Positions 1 to 10,393 are shown, counted from the stretch's first letter. The stretch is DNA of 64,000 nucleotides from Campylobacter sp. RM16704 (GCF_000816245.1 NZ_CP007769.1:1272464-1336463), one strand, 5' to 3'. Numbers and translations are program-made. Notes: generated from the letters alone by a model not told the origin.

Positions 1-1
1 G

Positions 2-430
2 GATTTAAGCAAAGGATTAGACACACTTAAAGAAGAAAAAGTAAAAATCATCACCATAGCTAATCCCAAAGCAGCTCCTTATGGACAAGCTAGTATAGAA
101 ACTTTACAAAATGCTAAAATTTATGAACAAACAAAAGCTAAAATCATTGAAGCAAAATCCATAGGAGAAGCTTTAACTCAAACATTAAAAGCAGCTGATG
201 TGGGTTTTGTAGCAGCAAGTGCTTTATATGAAGATACACTAAAATCTTATAAACTCCAAGAAGGAAAAAATTATATTTTAATCGATCCAAAGCTTTATGA
301 GCCTATTAATCAAGGCATTGTTATAACTTCTTATGGTAAAGATAATGTCAAAGCTAAGAAATTTTATGATTTTATATTAAGTCCTAAGGCTAAGGAGATT
401 TTTAAAGCCTATGGCTACAATGTTCCATGA
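2..430 (+). CDS. modA: Molybdate ABC transporter substrate-binding protein, 3' part
   Basis: Periplasmic binding protein that delivers molybdate to an ABC importer. The frame is open from the window edge, so the signal peptide and N-terminal lobe lie outside; about 142 residues remain. The visible part has the ModA-type hinge sequence around NPKAAPYGQAS and ends with the usual C-terminal segment SPKAKEIFKAYGY. A GTG inside (position 200) is an internal codon, not the start. The stop overlaps the next start as ATGA at 427, so translation is probably coupled. Molybdate would supply Mo enzymes such as formate dehydrogenase, which also needs the Sec machinery encoded nearby. TupA (tungstate) is an alternative but less likely. 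Confidence 0.85.
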   Translation, partial: DLSKGLDTLKEEKVKIITIANPKAAPYGQASIETLQNAKIYEQTKAKIIEAKSIGEALTQTLKAADVGFVAASALYEDTLKSYKLQEGKNYILIDPKLYEPINQGIVITSYGKDNVKAKKFYDFILSPKAKEIFKAYGYNVP

Positions 431-816
431 TTAAAGCTAAAATAAAAACTATAAAAAGTCATGAAAATATAAACTGGGTGGAATTTCATACCCAAAAGTA
501 TAATTTTTTTATGCTTGCTTTAGAACTTGATGAAAAAGCAAGCATCAACCAAGAAGTTTTGCTTGCTTTTAAAAGTAGCGAATGCCTACTTAGCAAAGAA
601 AGCTTAAACAACTCGTTTTTAAATACTATCTATGCAAAAATCATAAACATTTTCCAAGGACAAGTCATTACCATAATAAGATTAGAAAATGAAATTTGCA
701 CCTTTGAAGCACAAATTAGTACTTTTGAATTCTTAGAACAAAATTATCAAGAAAATGAATATATATTTGCTTATATTCATCCTAGTGCTTTATTTATTAA
801 AGAGTATTTATGTTAA
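427..816 (+). CDS. TOBE-like molybdate-associated protein
   Basis: Small cytoplasmic protein of 129 residues between modA and modC. Its position and its beta-rich, charged sequence suggest a TOBE/molbindin-like protein, like the small gene recalled between modA and modB in C. jejuni. TOBE domains bind molybdate or tungstate for storage or regulation. No helix-turn-helix is evident, so it is not a full ModE. It overlaps modA by 4 bases (ATGA) and modC by 7, so all three form one operon. The family call rests mainly on context. Confidence 0.55.
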   Translation: MIKAKIKTIKSHENINWVEFHTQKYNFFMLALELDEKASINQEVLLAFKSSECLLSKESLNNSFLNTIYAKIINIFQGQVITIIRLENEICTFEAQISTFEFLEQNYQENEYIFAYIHPSALFIKEYLC

Positions 817-1664
817 AACTTGACTTTGAAAAAATCTTTAAAAACAAAGAAAAAGAATTTAAACTCAAAGTTAAATTTGAAGTTAAAGACGGAGAATTTT
901 GTACTATTTTTGGAAAAAGCGGAAGTGGAAAAACTACACTTTTAAGAATTATTGCTGGTTTTGAAAAAGCACAAGGATTTTGTGCTTTTAATGATAAGGT
1001 ATTTTTTGATGATAAAAACTTTCTAAGCCCACAAAAAAGAAAAATAGGATTTGTTTTTCAAGATTATGCTTTATTTGAACATATGAATGTAGAGCAAAAC
1101 TTACTTTTTGCCAAAAAAGATCTAAAATTTGCTAATGAACTTTTAGAGCTTTTAGATTTAAGCAAGCACAAAAAAAGTCATATTTTAGAACTAAGTGGAG
1201 GGCAAAAACAACGCGTAGCTTTAGCAAGATCCATTATGCAAAAACCTAAGCTTTTACTTTTAGATGAGCCATTTAGTGCCTTAGATAATGAGATAAAACT
1301 GCACTTGCATGATTATCTTTTAAATATACATAAAACTTATAAAATCACTACTATTTTAATCAGCCATGATGTAAGTGAAGTTTATAAACTAGCCAATAAA
1401 GTCATCATTTTAGAAAATGGAGCTATCATAAAAAAAGGCTCGCCTAGTGAAGTTTTTTTAAAAACGCAAGGTTCGCAAAAATTTGCCATAAAAGCACGCA
1501 TTTTAAAACTACAAAAACAAGATAGTATATTTATAGCCATACTTGCCATAGGCAATCAAATCAGCCAAGTAGCACTAAGCCCTTTAGAAGCTAAAGATTT
1601 TAAAGAAAATGATGAAGTACTTTTGAGTCAAAAAGCTTTTGCACTAAATTTAACTAAGATATAA
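810..1664 (+). CDS. modC: Molybdate ABC transporter ATP-binding protein
   Basis: ATPase subunit that powers molybdate import at the inner membrane. Walker A is GKSGSGKTT near residues 35-43, the Q-loop is FVFQDYALF, the signature LSGGQKQR starts near residue 128, and Walker B is LLLLDEP. At 284 residues it is shorter than the roughly 350-residue E. coli ModC; the last 70 residues could be a short TOBE-like tail. It overlaps the previous gene by 7 bases. The usual partner permease ModB is not found before or after it in this window, which is odd for this operon. Confidence 0.9.
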   Translation: MLKLDFEKIFKNKEKEFKLKVKFEVKDGEFCTIFGKSGSGKTTLLRIIAGFEKAQGFCAFNDKVFFDDKNFLSPQKRKIGFVFQDYALFEHMNVEQNLLFAKKDLKFANELLELLDLSKHKKSHILELSGGQKQRVALARSIMQKPKLLLLDEPFSALDNEIKLHLHDYLLNIHKTYKITTILISHDVSEVYKLANKVIILENGAIIKKGSPSEVFLKTQGSQKFAIKARILKLQKQDSIFIAILAIGNQISQVALSPLEAKDFKENDEVLLSQKAFALNLTKI

Positions 1665-1702
1665 AAAATGTTAAAATAAGATAAATTATTGCAAGGTTAT
1701 AA

Positions 1703-1819
1703 ATGACTTATGGATTTTTTATCTTAAAATTTTATACTAGCTTATGGACAAAATGGAAGGTAAAAACTGCATATGGTTATTTTTTCTACGCCATAGCTCC
1801 ACCTTTTATCCTTTTATAA
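1703..1819 (+). CDS. Possible small ORF, 38 residues
   Basis: ATG at 1703 follows AAGG with a 7-base spacer and opens a frame of 38 codons ending at 1819. The product would be aromatic and hydrophobic, with two Trp, five Tyr and a Pro-rich end, and might be a single membrane segment. It lies between modC and the SMR gene, and its stop overlaps the probable SMR -10 box. I do not recognise it, and it may be chance. Confidence 0.2.
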   Translation: MTYGFFILKFYTSLWTKWKVKTAYGYFFYAIAPPFILL

Positions 1820-1820
1820 T
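1815..1820 (+). promoter_or_regulatory. -10 box before SMR gene
   Basis: TATAAT 30 bases before the SMR start codon, preceded by T-rich DNA as is usual for Campylobacter housekeeping promoters. The AAAGGA ribosome site follows just before the ATG. Confidence 0.5.
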
Positions 1821-1849
1821 TTCATTTTTAATTATTTAAAGGATATAAA

Positions 1850-2164
1850 ATGCATTGGTTGATTTTAGCAATTAGCATAGTTTTTGAAGTGATTGCAACA
1901 AGTTCTATGAAATATGCAAGTATTAGTAAAAACAACTTTTATTTAATCATTTTTGCAGTATTTTTTTCTTTTTCTCTAGTAGGGTTGTTTTATGCTTTGA
2001 AAAAAATTGATTTAAGTATAGCTTATGCGATTTGGGCAGGTTGTGGTATAACACTTATTAGTATCATGGGCTTTTTAATCTTTAAAGAAGCAATAACCAT
2101 CAACAAACTTATTTTTATCGTTTTAATCATTACTGGAGTGGTGGGATTAAAACTTAGTGCTTAA
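1850..2164 (+). CDS. Small multidrug resistance (SMR) family transporter
   Basis: Four-helix inner-membrane exporter of 104 residues, the standard SMR length. The essential membrane glutamate is Glu13 in VFEVIATS of helix 1, and helix 3 carries the AIWAGCG stretch typical of EmrE/Gdx proteins. SMR proteins exchange protons for small cations such as quaternary ammonium compounds or guanidinium and work as dual-topology dimers. In C. jejuni SMR genes often occur as pairs; here only one is seen, so a homodimer is likely. The substrate cannot be told from sequence. A good AAAGGA site precedes the ATG. Confidence 0.85.
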   Translation: MHWLILAISIVFEVIATSSMKYASISKNNFYLIIFAVFFSFSLVGLFYALKKIDLSIAYAIWAGCGITLISIMGFLIFKEAITINKLIFIVLIITGVVGLKLSA

Positions 2165-2178
2165 GCCTTTTGGCTTAA
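2161..2178. terminator. Hairpin over two convergent stop codons
   Basis: TTAAGCC (2161-2167), TTTT loop, GGCTTAA (2172-2178). The stem contains the stop codons of both the SMR gene and the convergent polyferredoxin gene, so it probably terminates in both directions. It has only short flanking T runs. Confidence 0.55.
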
Positions 2179-3830
2179 AGCACGTCCATATTTTGTATCA
2201 TTATCTTTGCTTTACATTCAGCACAGCAATATAGTGTTTTTATCTTAGTTTCATCTCCCATAAATTTTGGTTTCATAATGTTAGCTATTTTTTCAACTGC
2301 TTTTTTTGTAGCAAATTCTTTCCCACACTCTACACAGGCAAAAAGTTCATCTTGGGCTAAAATCATAAAAGAAAAATAATCTTTTTCTAAATCTATCCCA
2401 CTTCTTTGAAGCTCTAGGGTATCTTTTTCAGCACAACTTGTTTCACAATATCCACAGGTAGTACATAAACTTGCATTAAATTTCAAAGAATTATCCTTGG
2501 TATCAGCCACTAAAGCTCCTACATTACAAGCACCCACACAAGAAAGACATAAGGTGCAGGTGTTTGTATTGATAGAGATTTTTCCATAGCGTATCCATTC
2601 TTTGCTCGGGATATTGCCTAAATTCTCTTCTTTTATAAGCTCTCTTAATCTTATAGCAAAATCTTCTCTTTTTAAAACAGAAGAGTTATAAGAAATAAAT
2701 TTAAGATTTTCTATAAAACAGGTTTTGTCAATAGCTTCTAAAAGCTCATTTTCATTTTTGGCTAGAAAAATTGCATTTTGTTTAAATTTTCTTTGAAAAA
2801 TTTCATTAATTAAATCAACAATCTCCAAACTTCCTTTAGATAAATTATCACTATAAACAACCATATTTGCTCCACTTGTTTGAAGCATAGCTAAAAAATG
2901 TGCTTGATCAAGATAGTTTTCACTTTTAACCATAAATGGCATAACATTTTCTTTTAAAGTAATGTTTAAATTTTCTATAGAAAATCTTTCAGGAATGACT
3001 AAAATAATTTTATCTTCATAAAATTTTAAAATTTCATAAAAGCTATTGCGTGGCATAGGTGCATAATCAAGTGCTCCACTAGGACAAATTCCTACACAAT
3101 CACCACAATTTATACAATCTATATGAGAAAATTCTAATTTTCTTTGCTCATCATCTTTTAAAATAGCCACACTTGGACAAATTTCAGCACATTTTCCACA
3201 ATGTATACTTCTTCTTTCATGGTATTGACAAATGCTATCATCATAACTAATATAATTTCTAAATCTATATTTTGGAGAATTTGAATTTAAAAGTTTTATA
3301 AGCTCTTCTTGACTTAAAATAGTTAAATCATAGCAACCACTTTGCTGATCAAAACTTTCTTTTTTTACATCATATAAGAAAAAATCACAATCAATTTCTA
3401 CTTGCTCATTATCTTTCAAAGCTATCACACAAAGCTCACCCACGCAACCTAAAACGCCTAAACATTGCTCATTGCTTAATTTTAAAACCTTATATTCTTG
3501 TTTTTTTAAACTTTCTATAAGCTCATTTTGATCCTCATTACTTACAATAATTACATTTTTACCCACTTCTTTGGTATATTCTAAATCAAGTCCCAAATCA
3601 TAAACTTTAGATCTAATCTTATATAAAGACTCAATAGTTTTGGCTTTTTTAAGCACATCATCTTGTGAGTTTTTAAGGTAAAAATTAATCTCAGGTGCAT
3701 AAACTTCAGGGTTTAAAAGCTTTGAATTTCCTATAAAAACTTCTTCATTACAAGCTTTTTGAACTATGCTAATACTATCACTTAAAGGGATTAAATCTTC
3801 ATTTTCTAAAAATACAAAATCTTTCATCAT
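2175..3830 (-). CDS. Multi-cluster 4Fe-4S ferredoxin-type protein
   Basis: Soluble iron-sulfur protein of 551 residues. Two pairs of 4Fe-4S motifs are clear: CGKCAEICP followed by CINCGDCVGICP in the middle, and CTLCLSCVGAC followed by CTTCGYCETSC nearer the C-terminus. The last 60 residues add CVECGKEF and a CCAECK pair that may bind another metal. The N-terminal 190 residues match no domain I can name. It is divergent from selA and occupies the same place as a ferredoxin gene beside selA-selB in C. jejuni (recalled), so it may serve electron transfer to a selenoprotein formate dehydrogenase. That role is inferred. Confidence 0.8.
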   Translation of the reverse strand: MMKDFVFLENEDLIPLSDSISIVQKACNEEVFIGNSKLLNPEVYAPEINFYLKNSQDDVLKKAKTIESLYKIRSKVYDLGLDLEYTKEVGKNVIIVSNEDQNELIESLKKQEYKVLKLSNEQCLGVLGCVGELCVIALKDNEQVEIDCDFFLYDVKKESFDQQSGCYDLTILSQEELIKLLNSNSPKYRFRNYISYDDSICQYHERRSIHCGKCAEICPSVAILKDDEQRKLEFSHIDCINCGDCVGICPSGALDYAPMPRNSFYEILKFYEDKIILVIPERFSIENLNITLKENVMPFMVKSENYLDQAHFLAMLQTSGANMVVYSDNLSKGSLEIVDLINEIFQRKFKQNAIFLAKNENELLEAIDKTCFIENLKFISYNSSVLKREDFAIRLRELIKEENLGNIPSKEWIRYGKISINTNTCTLCLSCVGACNVGALVADTKDNSLKFNASLCTTCGYCETSCAEKDTLELQRSGIDLEKDYFSFMILAQDELFACVECGKEFATKKAVEKIANIMKPKFMGDETKIKTLYCCAECKAKIMIQNMDVL

Positions 3831-3882
3831 ACTCTCTTTTAAATTTTTAACTTTAATTATATAAATTTCATTATAAAAAAGT

Positions 3883-3888
3883 TATAAT
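3883..3888 (+). promoter_or_regulatory. -10 box for selA
   Basis: TATAAT 28 bases before the selA ATG, in the 85-base divergent gap with the polyferredoxin gene. Confidence 0.45.
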
Positions 3889-3915
3889 TTTAGTAATTTA
3901 TTCTTAAGGTTTAAG

Positions 3916-5247
3916 ATGAACAAATTTAGAAATTTTCCACCTATTAATACACTAATAAACGATAAAAGCTTGGTTAAATACCCTTTGTATTTAAAAACAT
4001 ATTTTTCAAAACTAGTTGTTTCAAATTGTAAAAAAGAGCTTAGTAAAAATGAAAATTTAAATTTTAGTTTGCAAGATTTGCTAAGTAAAATTGCTCAAAG
4101 CATTGATGAGTTTTTAAATATGCAAAGTCAAAGCTTGATCAATGCTACTGGAGTTATCATACATACTAATCTTGGTCGTAGCATTATTGATGAGAGTATT
4201 TTTGAAAGAACTAAAGAAATCATCTGCTCTTATTCAAATTTAGAGTTTAACATGCAAACTGGCAAAAGAGGCTCAAGATATGACGCACTCAGCGTGAATT
4301 TAAAAATATTATTTGATTGTGAGGATTGTTTGGTTGTTAATAACAACGCCTCAGCTGTATTTTTGATTTTAAACACCTTAGCAAAAAATGAAGAAGTTAT
4401 TACTTCAAGAAGTGAGCTAGTTGAGATTGGGGGAAATTTTAGAATTCCTGAAGTTATGCTAGCAGCTGCTGTTAGGCTAAAAGAAATAGGCACAACTAAT
4501 AAAACTCATCTATATGATTATGAAAAAGCTATCAATGAAAATACTAAGATGATTTTAAAAACCCATCGTTCTAATTTTACTTTTAAAGGATTTTTTGAAG
4601 AAGTAAGCTTAAGTGAAATTCATGCTTTGGCAAAAAAGAAAAAACTCATATCTTATTATGATTTAGGTGCTGGCTGGTGTGAAAAAATCAATAAGCAACT
4701 AAGTAAAAATGAGCCAAGTGTGAAAGAGCTTTTAAAACATTGTGATATTTTAAGTTTTAGTGGTGATAAGCTTTTTGGTTCTACTCAAGCAGGCATTATA
4801 CTTGGAAAGAAAAAATACATTCAACAACTAAAGAAAAATCAACTTCTAAGAATGCTAAGGGTTGATAAAATCACTCTAGCTTTTTTAAATGAAACTACCA
4901 AAGCATACTTAGAAAAAGAATATGAAAAAATCCCCACACTAAAACTTTTAAATGATGATTTAAAAATCATAGAAAAAAAGGCTCTTTTTGTCAAAGAAAA
5001 AATTCCTACAAAATGTGAGTTAAAAGCTTCTAAAAGTTTAGTAGGTGGTGGCTCTATGCCTGATAAAAGCTTAGATACTTTTGTGTTAAGTTTTGACGAG
5101 AAAGCTTTGCTTTTACAAGAAAAATTTAGAAAAAAAGGTGTGATTGGCCGTGTTGAAAATGGACATTTTGTGCTAGATTTTAGAAGTATTTTAGAAAAAG
5201 ATTTAAACCGTTTAATCCATGCTATCAAAGAGGTATTTCATGCATAG
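3916..5247 (+). CDS. selA: L-seryl-tRNA(Sec) selenium transferase
   Basis: PLP enzyme that converts seryl-tRNA(Sec) to selenocysteinyl-tRNA(Sec) using selenophosphate. At 443 residues it has normal bacterial SelA length. The PLP lysine is in FSGDKLFGSTQAG (Lys285), and the N-terminal NATGVIIHTNLGRS block is typical. It overlaps selB by 8 bases, so the two are co-translated. selC and selD are not in the window. Sec insertion presumably serves formate dehydrogenase, as in C. jejuni. Confidence 0.95.
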   Translation: MNKFRNFPPINTLINDKSLVKYPLYLKTYFSKLVVSNCKKELSKNENLNFSLQDLLSKIAQSIDEFLNMQSQSLINATGVIIHTNLGRSIIDESIFERTKEIICSYSNLEFNMQTGKRGSRYDALSVNLKILFDCEDCLVVNNNASAVFLILNTLAKNEEVITSRSELVEIGGNFRIPEVMLAAAVRLKEIGTTNKTHLYDYEKAINENTKMILKTHRSNFTFKGFFEEVSLSEIHALAKKKKLISYYDLGAGWCEKINKQLSKNEPSVKELLKHCDILSFSGDKLFGSTQAGIILGKKKYIQQLKKNQLLRMLRVDKITLAFLNETTKAYLEKEYEKIPTLKLLNDDLKIIEKKALFVKEKIPTKCELKASKSLVGGGSMPDKSLDTFVLSFDEKALLLQEKFRKKGVIGRVENGHFVLDFRSILEKDLNRLIHAIKEVFHA

Positions 5248-7045
5248 TATCATCATAGGCACTGCTGGACATATTGATCATGGTAAAACTTCGCTTATTA
5301 AAGCTTTAAATGGTTTTGAGGGTGATGATTTAAAAGAAGAGCAAGAAAAAGGCATTACGATTAATCTTAGCTTTTCAAATTTAAAAAGTGAAAATTTAAA
5401 TATTGCTTTTATTGATGTACCTGGGCATGAAAGTTTAATCAAAACTATGATAAGTGGTGCTTTTGGGTTTAGAGTATGTATGTTTGTCATAGATATAAAT
5501 GAAGGTTTAAAGGCTCAAAGTATAGAGCATTTAAGGGTTTTGGAATTTTTAGGTGTAAAAGACGTAGTGCTTATTTTAAGCAAGATTGATTTATGCAAGG
5601 ATTTAGCACAAAAGCAAGAAGAGCTTTTAAAAGAATTAAAAGCCTTTAAAATCAATATCTTAAAAGTTTTTCCAACTAGTATTTATGATGAGCAAAGTAT
5701 AATAAATTTAAAAAACTATCTACTTAGTTTAAAACCTAAAGAAAATGATGAAAATTTGATTTTTAGATACTACATTGATAGGGTTTTTTCTCTAAAAGGT
5801 ATAGGCACGGTAGTAACTGGAAGTTTAAATGAGGGAAAAATCAGCAAAAATGAAAAAATCTTTTGCCTTGAAAATCAAAAAGATATCATTGTAAAAAACA
5901 TACAAATTCATGAAGAAAATGTTTTAGAAGCAAAAGCTTATAATAGAGTTGCTTTGAGTTTAAATTGTGATTATCATGAATTAAAAAAAGGCTATATACT
6001 CACAAAAAAAGGTATTTTTAAGAGTTTTAAAAGTATTGATGGAGTTGTTTTTAATACAGAGATTAAACACGGAAGTATTTTAGAGTTTTGCAGTGGCTCA
6101 AAAAAGCTTAATGCAAAAATCAGCATTATCAAAGAATTTGAAAATAAAACTTACATTAGTTTAGATTTTGATAAAAATCTACCTTTATGCTTTGATGATA
6201 AATTTATCTTGCTTGAAAATGGTCGTATTAAAAGTGGTGGCGTGGTGTTAAATGCAGTGAGTGAGCCTTTAAAAAAAGATATAAAAGCTAAGTATTTAGC
6301 ACTTTTAGAACAAAAAGATTTGAAAAAAGTATTTGAGTTTTTAAAACAAACCCATAAACTTGGTTTTGGTTTACTTTCAAGTTACCAGCGTTTCAAACTC
6401 GCTCATGAACAAGCTTTAAATTTAGCAAAAAGTTTAGATCATGTTTTTGTCGACGAGCAAGCTTTAAATGTATATGATTTAAATGCTATGCAAACTTTGA
6501 AAGATTTTATTAATTTTATCTTTTCTAAAAATCCTTATGCTTTAATCTCGCCTCATTCTATCGCCTTAAGACTTACTTGGGCAAGTGAAAATTTTTGTGC
6601 TTATACACTTTTGCAAATGCAAGAAAAGCTGGACTTTAAAGATGGCATATGGTTTTTAAAAGGACAAGACTTTGAAAAATTACAAGAAAAGGCTCATTGT
6701 GAGCTTTACGAAATTTTAAAAAAAGAAGGTATAAAACCTACTGCACCTTATAATCTTTATGAGTATTTAGAGCTTGATAGGAAAAATGGAGATCTTATCT
6801 TAAAAAAACTTACTAAAGAAAATAAAGTCAAAAGACTAGCGCATAATCTTTTTATAGAAAAAAATGCTCTTGAAAATCTTATGCAAGAATTTTTAAAACT
6901 ATTACAAAATAACTATTTAGATGTAAGCTTTGTAAAAAATCATTTTCAAATTTCAAGAAAATATGCCATAGCTTATTTAGAATATCTTGATAAAAATTAC
7001 CCTCAAGTAATAAAAATAGATGAAAAAAGAATGCTAAAAATCTAA
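5240..7045 (+). CDS. selB: Selenocysteine-specific elongation factor
   Basis: GTPase that brings Sec-tRNA to the ribosome at UGA codons marked by a SECIS hairpin. The G1 motif GHIDHGKT is at residues 10-17, followed by G3 DVPGHE and G4 SKID; the C-terminal third has the winged-helix repeats that bind SECIS RNA. The start is the ATG at 5240, since MHSIIIGTAGH is the natural SelB N-terminus and an upstream in-frame TTG at 5219 would only add residues inside selA. At 601 residues it is complete. Confidence 0.95.
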   Translation: MHSIIIGTAGHIDHGKTSLIKALNGFEGDDLKEEQEKGITINLSFSNLKSENLNIAFIDVPGHESLIKTMISGAFGFRVCMFVIDINEGLKAQSIEHLRVLEFLGVKDVVLILSKIDLCKDLAQKQEELLKELKAFKINILKVFPTSIYDEQSIINLKNYLLSLKPKENDENLIFRYYIDRVFSLKGIGTVVTGSLNEGKISKNEKIFCLENQKDIIVKNIQIHEENVLEAKAYNRVALSLNCDYHELKKGYILTKKGIFKSFKSIDGVVFNTEIKHGSILEFCSGSKKLNAKISIIKEFENKTYISLDFDKNLPLCFDDKFILLENGRIKSGGVVLNAVSEPLKKDIKAKYLALLEQKDLKKVFEFLKQTHKLGFGLLSSYQRFKLAHEQALNLAKSLDHVFVDEQALNVYDLNAMQTLKDFINFIFSKNPYALISPHSIALRLTWASENFCAYTLLQMQEKLDFKDGIWFLKGQDFEKLQEKAHCELYEILKKEGIKPTAPYNLYEYLELDRKNGDLILKKLTKENKVKRLAHNLFIEKNALENLMQEFLKLLQNNYLDVSFVKNHFQISRKYAIAYLEYLDKNYPQVIKIDEKRMLKI

Positions 7046-7063
7046 ATGTTAAAAATTACATTT

Positions 7064-7069
7064 TATAAT
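7064..7069 (+). promoter_or_regulatory. -10 box for dsbC-like gene
   Basis: TATAAT 29 bases before the ATG at 7098, in the 52-base gap after selB. It suggests the DsbC-like gene has its own promoter. Confidence 0.45.
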
Positions 7070-7097
7070 GTATGAAATTCAAACATAAAGGAAAATA

Positions 7098-7811
7098 ATG
7101 AAAAAATCTTTAGCTCTTTTGACCCTTGCTAGCTCTTTATTTGCAGCAAGTAATGAAGAAATTATTAATTTTTTTAAAAAAAATCCAAATTTATCTAATG
7201 CAAACATTAGCGTTTCTAGTAGAGAAAAAATTCCTGATACTAACTTTGAAGCTGTGATAGTTAATTTTGAAATTAGCGGTAAAAATTTTCAAGAAATCGT
7301 TTTCACTCAAGATAATATCATCACAACTGAAGTAATTGATGTCAAAAAAGGTGAATTTTATTCTCAAGTTTATCAAGCAAAACTTATGGAAAAACAACAA
7401 GCTGAATTTTCAAAAAAAGCTTTGACTGAACTTAAAAAAGAAAAAATGTTTGTTTCTTTAGGAGATCCTAAAAAACCTTTGCTTTATGTGTTTAGTGATC
7501 CTGAATGCCCATATTGTAGAATGCATTTAGATAAAATAGAAGAAACATTAAAAACTCATCAAGTTAAATTTATCTTAACTCCAATCCATGATACTAGTGC
7601 TTTTGAAAAATCAGCTCTTATTTATAAAGAAAGTAAAAATGCTAAAGATGATGCACAAAAAATTGCTATTATGAAGAAATATTATGATGAAAATATAAAA
7701 GATTATAAAAAACCTAGTGAAGCTGAGGTAAAAGCGGTAAGAGAAACTTTTGCAAAATACTCTAAACTTGGCCTTCGTGCCGTACCAACCATAATTGATG
7801 CTCAAAAATAA
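7098..7811 (+). CDS. DsbC/DsbG-like periplasmic disulfide protein
   Basis: Exported thioredoxin-fold protein of 237 residues. A signal peptide ends near Ala16-Ala17 (SLFAAS). The redox site is CPYC at residues 137-140 in FSDPECPYC, and the cis-Pro loop is AVPT close to the C-terminus. An N-terminal region of about 100 residues could be the DsbC-type dimerisation part. It probably isomerises or oxidises disulfides in secreted proteins. The protein stops only six residues after the cis-Pro Thr, whereas DsbC proteins usually continue with another strand and helix; its last bases overlap the next gene. It sits behind selA-selB as its C. jejuni homologue does (recalled). Confidence 0.8.
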   Translation: MKKSLALLTLASSLFAASNEEIINFFKKNPNLSNANISVSSREKIPDTNFEAVIVNFEISGKNFQEIVFTQDNIITTEVIDVKKGEFYSQVYQAKLMEKQQAEFSKKALTELKKEKMFVSLGDPKKPLLYVFSDPECPYCRMHLDKIEETLKTHQVKFILTPIHDTSAFEKSALIYKESKNAKDDAQKIAIMKKYYDENIKDYKKPSEAEVKAVRETFAKYSKLGLRAVPTIIDAQK

Positions 7812-8325
7812 TTTTTTTTTGCTTGTGTTTGCACTGTTTTTAAGTGCTTGCACAGGTCCTATGCAAACTTTTATACAAACAAGCAATGATGGTATTTTCC
7901 TACATGCTAATAAAAATCAAAGTTTTTCTTTACACATCAATAATCCTTCAAAACTAAATACAAATTTAGAAGCTAAGCTCACTCAAAAATTACAAAATTT
8001 AGGATTGGTTTTAAACAATAAACAAAGTGATTATAAAATTTATCTCAATATAGTAGATTTTAAGAAATTTTCCTATGCACAAAGATTACTTGCTTCTAAT
8101 GCGAGATTTTTTTATAACGACTTTGATAAAATAGATGATGTTTTTGAAATGGAAGTGGAAAATTACTACCTTTTACAAGTTAATTTACAAATAATTTCTA
8201 AAAACTCTACTCAAAGCACCTCACTTTTAGCAAGAACTGCTTATCTTAGCAATATAGATAGAGCCAAAGAATCTTTAGAGGAAAAAATTACTAATCAAAT
8301 AGCAAGCTTTTTTTACATGCAATAA
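7798..8325 (+). CDS. Probable TraT-like outer-membrane lipoprotein
   Basis: The first residues form a lipoprotein signal, MLKNNFFLLVFALFLSAC, with lipobox LSAC, so Cys18 of the mature start would be lipidated. The body, with a segment GIFLHANKN and a following helix LTQKLQNLGL, resembles TraT-type complement-resistance lipoproteins at a distance. I chose ATG 7798 over TTG 7795 because it gives a clean signal peptide. It overlaps the dsbC-like gene by 14 bases and is probably coupled to it. Nine T residues follow the start region (7812-7820). Confidence 0.6.
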   Translation: MLKNNFFLLVFALFLSACTGPMQTFIQTSNDGIFLHANKNQSFSLHINNPSKLNTNLEAKLTQKLQNLGLVLNNKQSDYKIYLNIVDFKKFSYAQRLLASNARFFYNDFDKIDDVFEMEVENYYLLQVNLQIISKNSTQSTSLLARTAYLSNIDRAKESLEEKITNQIASFFYMQ

Positions 8326-8347
8326 AGATGGCATTTAAGCCATCTTT

Positions 8348-8349
<2 letters not shown>
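8325..8349. terminator. Bidirectional terminator, lipoprotein/gdhA
   Basis: AAGATGGC (8325-8332), six-base loop, GCCATCTT (8339-8346), then a T run to 8349. It sits between the convergent lipoprotein gene and gdhA, with A residues on the other side that serve gdhA. Confidence 0.75.
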
Positions 8350-9727
<1,378 letters not shown>

Positions 9728-10393
9728 TTATAGTATCTTGCTGTTTGTTTTAGCTAAAAATTTTTTTAGCGCCATTTGCTCCTTTGTTCCTATTTTGTAG
9801 TAAATTAGCTTTAAGTATGTGCTAATTTCTTTTTGAGAAAGATTTCTTGATTTAGAATAATCTAACAAAATATATTGTGGAATGAAAATTTTACTTTTTA
9901 TGAAATTTTTCATCATTTTTTTATAAATAGAAAAATTTTTAACACAAGAAAAGCGTGCAAAAACAAAAGGTAAATTTGTTTTTTCATACCATAATTCACA
10001 CAAATCAATATAATCTTTTGGATTTTGCAAATAAAGTTTTAAAGCTTTATCACCGATGATAACCTCCCCTTTTTGCTTTAAAACTTTTGCAAGAGCATTA
10101 GAAGTTGCAGAACTTGCATCTTCTTTGCTTTGAGAATGCTTTTTCACTAAAACGCTTTTTACCTTTTTATTTGCACAAATTCCTACATTTAAGGTTTTGT
10201 ATTTTTTTCTACGACTTTCAATGCTTGAGACAATTGCTGCATCAATGCGTCTAAAATACAAATGGCGATTTAGCTTACTAGGAACCCCTTTTTTGTATTC
10301 TGTAGTTTGTTTAACATAGCTAGGAAAAGCTGATTTTTTAAGATAGATATGTAAAGGGAGTAAATTAAGATAATCTATCTTTCCAAAAACCAT
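9728..10393 (-). CDS. mqnA: Chorismate dehydratase, futalosine menaquinone pathway
   Basis: First enzyme of the futalosine route to menaquinone: removes water from chorismate to give 3-enolpyruvylbenzoate. At 221 residues it is slightly short for MqnA. Diagnostic features are the opening FGKIDYLNLLP, the RRIDAAIVSS segment and the IGDKAL block. It has an AAAGG site. Menaquinone is the respiratory quinone of Campylobacter, and ubiE near 61 kb would act at the end of the same pathway. Confidence 0.88.
   Translation of the reverse strand: MVFGKIDYLNLLPLHIYLKKSAFPSYVKQTTEYKKGVPSKLNRHLYFRRIDAAIVSSIESRRKKYKTLNVGICANKKVKSVLVKKHSQSKEDASSATSNALAKVLKQKGEVIIGDKALKLYLQNPKDYIDLCELWYEKTNLPFVFARFSCVKNFSIYKKMMKNFIKSKIFIPQYILLDYSKSRNLSQKEISTYLKLIYYKIGTKEQMALKKFLAKTNSKIL

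Noticed and set aside
4230-5228. Minus-strand frames inside selA
   Set aside because: They run opposite a complete selA, have no ribosome sites and look like codon shadows.
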